NCBI GenBank assembly: GCA_937927845.1
Contig: CALFXE010000010.1
Coordinates: 1 to 64,000 of the forward strand
DNA length: 64,000 nt
Source of the DNA: an uncultured Paludibacter sp.
GTDB lineage: Bacteria; Bacteroidota; Bacteroidia; Bacteroidales; Paludibacteraceae
Direction: 5' to 3'
Shown here: positions 60,889 to 64,000 of the stretch, in pieces
Layout of the letters: each line of letters opens with the position of its first letter
How positions within the stretch are numbered: position 1 is the stretch's first letter
The notes under the pieces: model-generated
Told to the model about the DNA's origin: nothing
The model's input: only the letters and a program-made list of their open reading frames with translations
The model's database searches: none
Translations under genes and position numbers: made by a program

Positions 60889-61371
60889 ATGGATACAGGA
60901 AGTATTATCATAGGAGTAGTAATTACAGTAATTTGTATATCTCCAATAATTATCATGAATTACTTTAGAGTAAAAAAGCAAAACAAAAAATTAAATAGTT
61001 TAAAAGAATTTGCTAAACAACATGGTTTTCAGATAGATCAACACGAATTTTGTGGTGATTTTGTAATAGGGATTGATAAAACAAAAGACATAGCTCTATA
61101 TCACAGGCGGCATAAAGAAGAGTTTTCAAATCAGTTTGTAGATTTGTCGAATATAAGGACATGTAAAGTTGATAAAAAAGCCAGAATAGTGGGTAATGGC
61201 GATGAAAGTGTCAGTGTTATAGAACAGATAGATTTATGTTTTATTCCTACAAACAAAAGTACAGGCGAAACAAGATTTGAATTATTCAATGAGTCTATTA
61301 ATATCCAATTAGGTGATGAATTGCAATTTGCCGAGAAATGGTCGAGACAAATAAATAATATGCTGAAATGA
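60889..61371 (+). CDS. Small membrane-anchored protein of unknown function
   Basis: A 160-residue protein with one N-terminal membrane segment (about 5-25), a lysine-rich helix, then a compact domain beginning KEFAKQHGFQIDQHEFCGDFVIGIDK and ending FAEKWSRQINNML. The domain has a PH-like look (strands then a C-terminal helix), but this is only an impression. Codon use and the clean start make it a real gene. It converges with the metallo-beta-lactamase-fold gene, with 22 bases between the stops. Confidence 0.65.
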   Translation: MDTGSIIIGVVITVICISPIIIMNYFRVKKQNKKLNSLKEFAKQHGFQIDQHEFCGDFVIGIDKTKDIALYHRRHKEEFSNQFVDLSNIRTCKVDKKARIVGNGDESVSVIEQIDLCFIPTNKSTGETRFELFNESINIQLGDELQFAEKWSRQINNMLK

Positions 61372-61393
61372 GATATAAGTAAAAACAAAAATA

Positions 61394-63532
61394 TTAACTA
61401 TGAAAGATTTTATAAGTATAGTTGCTAAGATTGTTTTTTATATTAACTAAATACAAACCCGGTGACATTTGAATGTCTGTTACAGCCCTATTAATTTTAT
61501 GGTTGATTACTTCGCGACCCATTAAATCAAAAATAGATATGTAAGCATTATGTCCTTCAAAATGTGGATAGTTTATAACAATATTGTTTTGATACGAGAA
61601 AACATGAGGGGAATTTTGTTCTTCCACATTATTAACGCTGTTTGTACTTTCTCCTTCTTCGCCATATAATCTAATTTCGGAAATCTGCATAATGGCAGCA
61701 CCATTAGTTGTTTGAAACTTTATAGCGTAATATTGATAAGCGCGTTGATTTGTGACAGCATAAGCAACACCTGTAAAGTTAGTGTTTGGAATATTTGCAT
61801 TTGAAACAGAGTCTATTCCTTCCCAATCAACACCATTATTGGAGCCAAATAATATCCATTGTTGCGGGTTACGACCAGGGTTCTTTTCATTATCATTAGC
61901 AGTATAAAGTGCATACCATTTAAGGATGACAGGCTTTTTCATTGTCCACGCAATGGTGGCAGGAATTGAATCTGTACAGAATTTAGTCTCTGTTTTTCCA
62001 TCTAATGCCATTGCGCATGTTTCTGAAGAATTTTTTCCGGGTGTGCCAACTGCGGATTTATCTATAATAAACTTATTAAGAGAATTCTGATTTAGAACAG
62101 TTTGTAATGGAACTGAATTACCTTTTCTTGAAACGTTTACAACATCTAATTTTGGAACTTCAACTATTTTAAATAGAGAACGGTATCCCGGTACACTATC
62201 AATGACAAATTCATTGTTTTCAACTGTAATCTTAATTGTATTAGGATCAGCATAAAAGGTTTTAACATTGCGAGTTGCATTTATTACACCCTGATACTTT
62301 TTAAGATTGTTTATAACAGCATTAGTATAAGAATTACAGTATAGCGCAACAGGAGCTTGAATAAAACTATACAATGATGCAAGGTCATTATATCCGTGAT
62401 GCGCAGTCTGTACGCAATCGCTTTTCAAAATAGCTCTGGAGTAAAAACCTGTCATGTTGCTTTGCATTCTCGAACCGCCATCACCGAGTAACATAAACGA
62501 CTTTCCATCCATTAACATTTTAAGAATAGTTGAGGTGTCGTTAAAATCTGTAATTACATTTTTCCCGGTAGTGTCAACAGCATCTTCATGAGTAAATAGC
62601 ACATCAAATTTAATCCCTTGTAAAGTGAAACTTTGTCCGGTATGAAGTTTAACAAATTTACAATTAGGATAATAAGTGTTGAAAGTTTGCTTCATTAAAA
62701 AAGTTCCCGTATCATATCCGGATTTCATAACTTGATAAGACGGAAAATTAAACATCACACTTTCTACATTAATAAATTCATTATACTTTGTAATAAATGG
62801 ATATACACCATAAACATGGTCGCCATGAGCATGAGAGAAAAACCAAGAACGTATATTAATTTGACTTCCGACTTCCTGTCCGGTTATTTTATACATAAAA
62901 TCTAATAAACCCTCTAAAGCAGCATTACTTGACTGACGTTGGTGACCGGCATCTATTACAAACAAACTGTTATCTTTCAGTTTAACAACTAACAAAGCAC
63001 CACAATCGATTCTCCAATAATCCAACTTAGAAGTCTGACCTTCTCCATGAGTATAATCTAAACTATATAGATAAAACTCAGATGAACCATCGCCTTGTAA
63101 TTCTGTATCTATTTCAGATAAAAGGCTACGACTTGAATTTTCTTGAATAATACGTGCTTCGTTTTTATTACTATTAAAATAAATGTAATAAGTTTGATTG
63201 TCTTTTTTTAATAAATATCCTGTGATACTTCCAATCTTATTATCTGATATATTAGTAAATCCGTTATTTAATAATTCCTCTATAAAGGAATTAAAACTCG
63301 TAGAATTTGTAGAACTGATAACAACCATTTTTGAATCTTCGGATGTGGTTGATTTGTCATCTAAAGCCAAACCTGGTCCTGCATTATATATTTCACTGAT
63401 TGATCCATCAGGATATTGAATTAAATCTTGAAATGGAAAATCTAATTCAGTGTTGGAAAAAACCTTTGTTTGAAGGGTTGACATGAGATTTATTAATACG
63501 AAAAATGATAGAAATTTGAAGAGTTGTTTCAT
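61394..63532 (-). CDS. Secreted metallo-beta-lactamase-fold protein with discoidin-like and type IX sorting domains
   Basis: A 712-residue secreted protein. A signal peptide (MKQLFKFLSFFVLINL...) precedes an unassigned region (to about 155). A ComEC-like metallo-hydrolase domain (about 165-440) has FSHAHGDHVYG (HxHxDH), LLGDGGSRMQ and QTAHHGYNDL. A beta-sandwich resembling an F5/8-type discoidin domain follows (about 500-625; AMALDGKTETKF...). The final 75 residues form a type IX sorting domain (ISIFDLMGREVINHKI...). It probably acts on a phosphodiester or similar substrate at the cell surface. ATG 63532 is chosen over 63610, which is beyond the promoter. Confidence 0.83.
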   Translation of the reverse strand: MKQLFKFLSFFVLINLMSTLQTKVFSNTELDFPFQDLIQYPDGSISEIYNAGPGLALDDKSTTSEDSKMVVISSTNSTSFNSFIEELLNNGFTNISDNKIGSITGYLLKKDNQTYYIYFNSNKNEARIIQENSSRSLLSEIDTELQGDGSSEFYLYSLDYTHGEGQTSKLDYWRIDCGALLVVKLKDNSLFVIDAGHQRQSSNAALEGLLDFMYKITGQEVGSQINIRSWFFSHAHGDHVYGVYPFITKYNEFINVESVMFNFPSYQVMKSGYDTGTFLMKQTFNTYYPNCKFVKLHTGQSFTLQGIKFDVLFTHEDAVDTTGKNVITDFNDTSTILKMLMDGKSFMLLGDGGSRMQSNMTGFYSRAILKSDCVQTAHHGYNDLASLYSFIQAPVALYCNSYTNAVINNLKKYQGVINATRNVKTFYADPNTIKITVENNEFVIDSVPGYRSLFKIVEVPKLDVVNVSRKGNSVPLQTVLNQNSLNKFIIDKSAVGTPGKNSSETCAMALDGKTETKFCTDSIPATIAWTMKKPVILKWYALYTANDNEKNPGRNPQQWILFGSNNGVDWEGIDSVSNANIPNTNFTGVAYAVTNQRAYQYYAIKFQTTNGAAIMQISEIRLYGEEGESTNSVNNVEEQNSPHVFSYQNNIVINYPHFEGHNAYISIFDLMGREVINHKINRAVTDIQMSPGLYLVNIKNNLSNYTYKIFHS

Positions 63533-63576
63533 GAAAATATTATTATGTAATAGTAGATAATGGTCATTAATGGGTG

Positions 63577-63584
63577 CAAATATA
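63577..63584 (-). promoter_or_regulatory. -7 box of the metallo-beta-lactamase-fold gene
   Basis: Minus-strand TATATTTG, 44 bases before the ATG at 63532. It is divergent to the efp promoter 92 bases away. Confidence 0.5.
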
Positions 63585-63676
63585 GTAAAATATTTGCATA
63601 GAACTAACAAAACACATAAATGCCGTTGTAAAAATTAAGCTTATGGCGTATTCTTTTTAATTTCAAAAAAAATTAC

Positions 63677-63684
63677 TATTTTTG
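63677..63684 (+). promoter_or_regulatory. -7 box of efp
   Basis: TATTTTTG, 48 bases before the ATG at 63733. Confidence 0.5.
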
Positions 63685-63732
63685 CAATCCAATTGAAAAT
63701 CAATAGGTTGAAAAATTATTAAAACAGACAAT

Positions 63733-64000
63733 ATGATTAATGCTCAAGACGTTAAAAACGGAACTTGTATCCGTATGGATGGGAAGTTATACTTTGTAAT
63801 AGACTTTCTTCATGTAAAGCCAGGTAAAGGAAACACATTTATGCGAACCAAATTAAAGGATGTAGTTAATGGTTACGTACTTGAACGCCGCTTTAATATC
63901 GGTGAAAAATTAGAAGATGTGCGTGTTGAACGCCGCCCTCATCAATTTCTTTATAAAGAAGGTGATGATTATATCTTCATGAATCAAGAATCTTTTGAAC
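63733..64000 (+). CDS. efp: Elongation factor P, N-terminal part (cut by window end)
   Basis: The first 89 residues of EF-P, beginning MINAQDVKNGTCIRMDGKLY and continuing FVIDFLHVKPGKGNTFMRTK. EF-P relieves ribosome stalling at polyproline. The loop PGKGNTF carries the lysine (or nearby residue) that is modified in many bacteria. Domain I and the start of domain II (NIGEKLEDVRVERRPHQFLY) are visible. The frame is open at position 64000, and the gene continues outside the window. Confidence 0.95.
   Translation, partial: MINAQDVKNGTCIRMDGKLYFVIDFLHVKPGKGNTFMRTKLKDVVNGYVLERRFNIGEKLEDVRVERRPHQFLYKEGDDYIFMNQESFE

Noticed and set aside
1..64000. tRNA, rRNA, insertion sequence or prophage
   Set aside because: No tRNA T-loop-like motifs in the intergenic stretches, no rRNA-like sequence, and no transposase or phage structural gene was seen.

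Overview
The window is one AT-rich stretch of a Bacteroidota chromosome, most likely order Bacteroidales; I cannot settle the family. The evidence is consistent across the 64 kb. Many genes have a Bacteroidota-type promoter (TAnnTTTG, sometimes with TTG/TTTG about 20 bases upstream). Three secreted proteins end in C-terminal domains typical of the type IX secretion system. Several gene families are near-exclusive to the phylum (DUF4271, DUF5686, OstA-like protein, TGS-containing nucleoside kinase). No tRNA, rRNA, transposase, prophage or CRISPR array was found.

Region 1 (1-6117) is accessory. It starts with a 5'-truncated superfamily II helicase whose two ends carry a perfect 12-base inverted repeat resembling integron attC core sites. 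Next come a membrane-bound AraC-type regulator, an ECF sigma factor and a leucine-rich-repeat surface protein, bracketed by two copies of an 86-base dispersed repeat with attached degenerate tandem repeats. Region 2 (6118-9586) holds an alanine dehydrogenase-like protein and the RelA/SpoT (p)ppGpp enzyme. Region 3 (9660-13354) is a two-gene restriction-modification-like unit: a 997-residue N6-adenine methyltransferase and a small PD-(D/E)XK protein. Region 4 (13622-16000) is a secreted protein combining two starch-binding-like folds, a cohesin-like domain, a dockerin and a type IX sorting signal.

Region 5 (16168-23782) is guaB followed by an envelope-biogenesis operon: three SurA/parvulin-type chaperones and an OstA-like LPS transport protein. 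Region 6 (23839-27000, minus strand) is an operon of a hemerythrin-LuxR regulator and a CPA2 cation/proton antiporter. Region 7 (27289-28730) is an XRE-ImmA antitoxin-type gene with a truncated PIN toxin, enclosed by a 19-base direct repeat just upstream of xerD.

Region 8 (28771-50008) is core chromosome: xerD, DUF5686, proC, upp, an M6 protease, sppA, lpxK-PNP, rnpA-yidD, the LOG-DUF4271-hemD operon, an SDR enzyme, argD-like aminotransferase, Na/Pi symporter, nucleoside kinase, VanZ and dprA. Region 9 (50142-63532) mixes two unknown secreted proteins (one a lipase-like protein lacking the catalytic serine), a NUDIX enzyme, an AraC-pirin-DoxX cluster, transaldolase, metG, a possible small RNA, a YgjP-like peptidase, a LolD-like ATPase and a metallo-beta-lactamase-fold surface protein. 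The window ends inside efp.

Three short repeat families have striking placement. One palindromic family sits only between convergent genes (three of three copies). A second, built on ATTAGCACATT, sits directly upstream of three start codons in the sense orientation. The third is the 86-base accessory repeat of region 1. The best candidates for something little described are the two-gene methyltransferase/nuclease unit, the attC-like cassette and these placement-biased repeats. Assignments come from reading motifs by eye, with no database search; domain boundaries are approximate.
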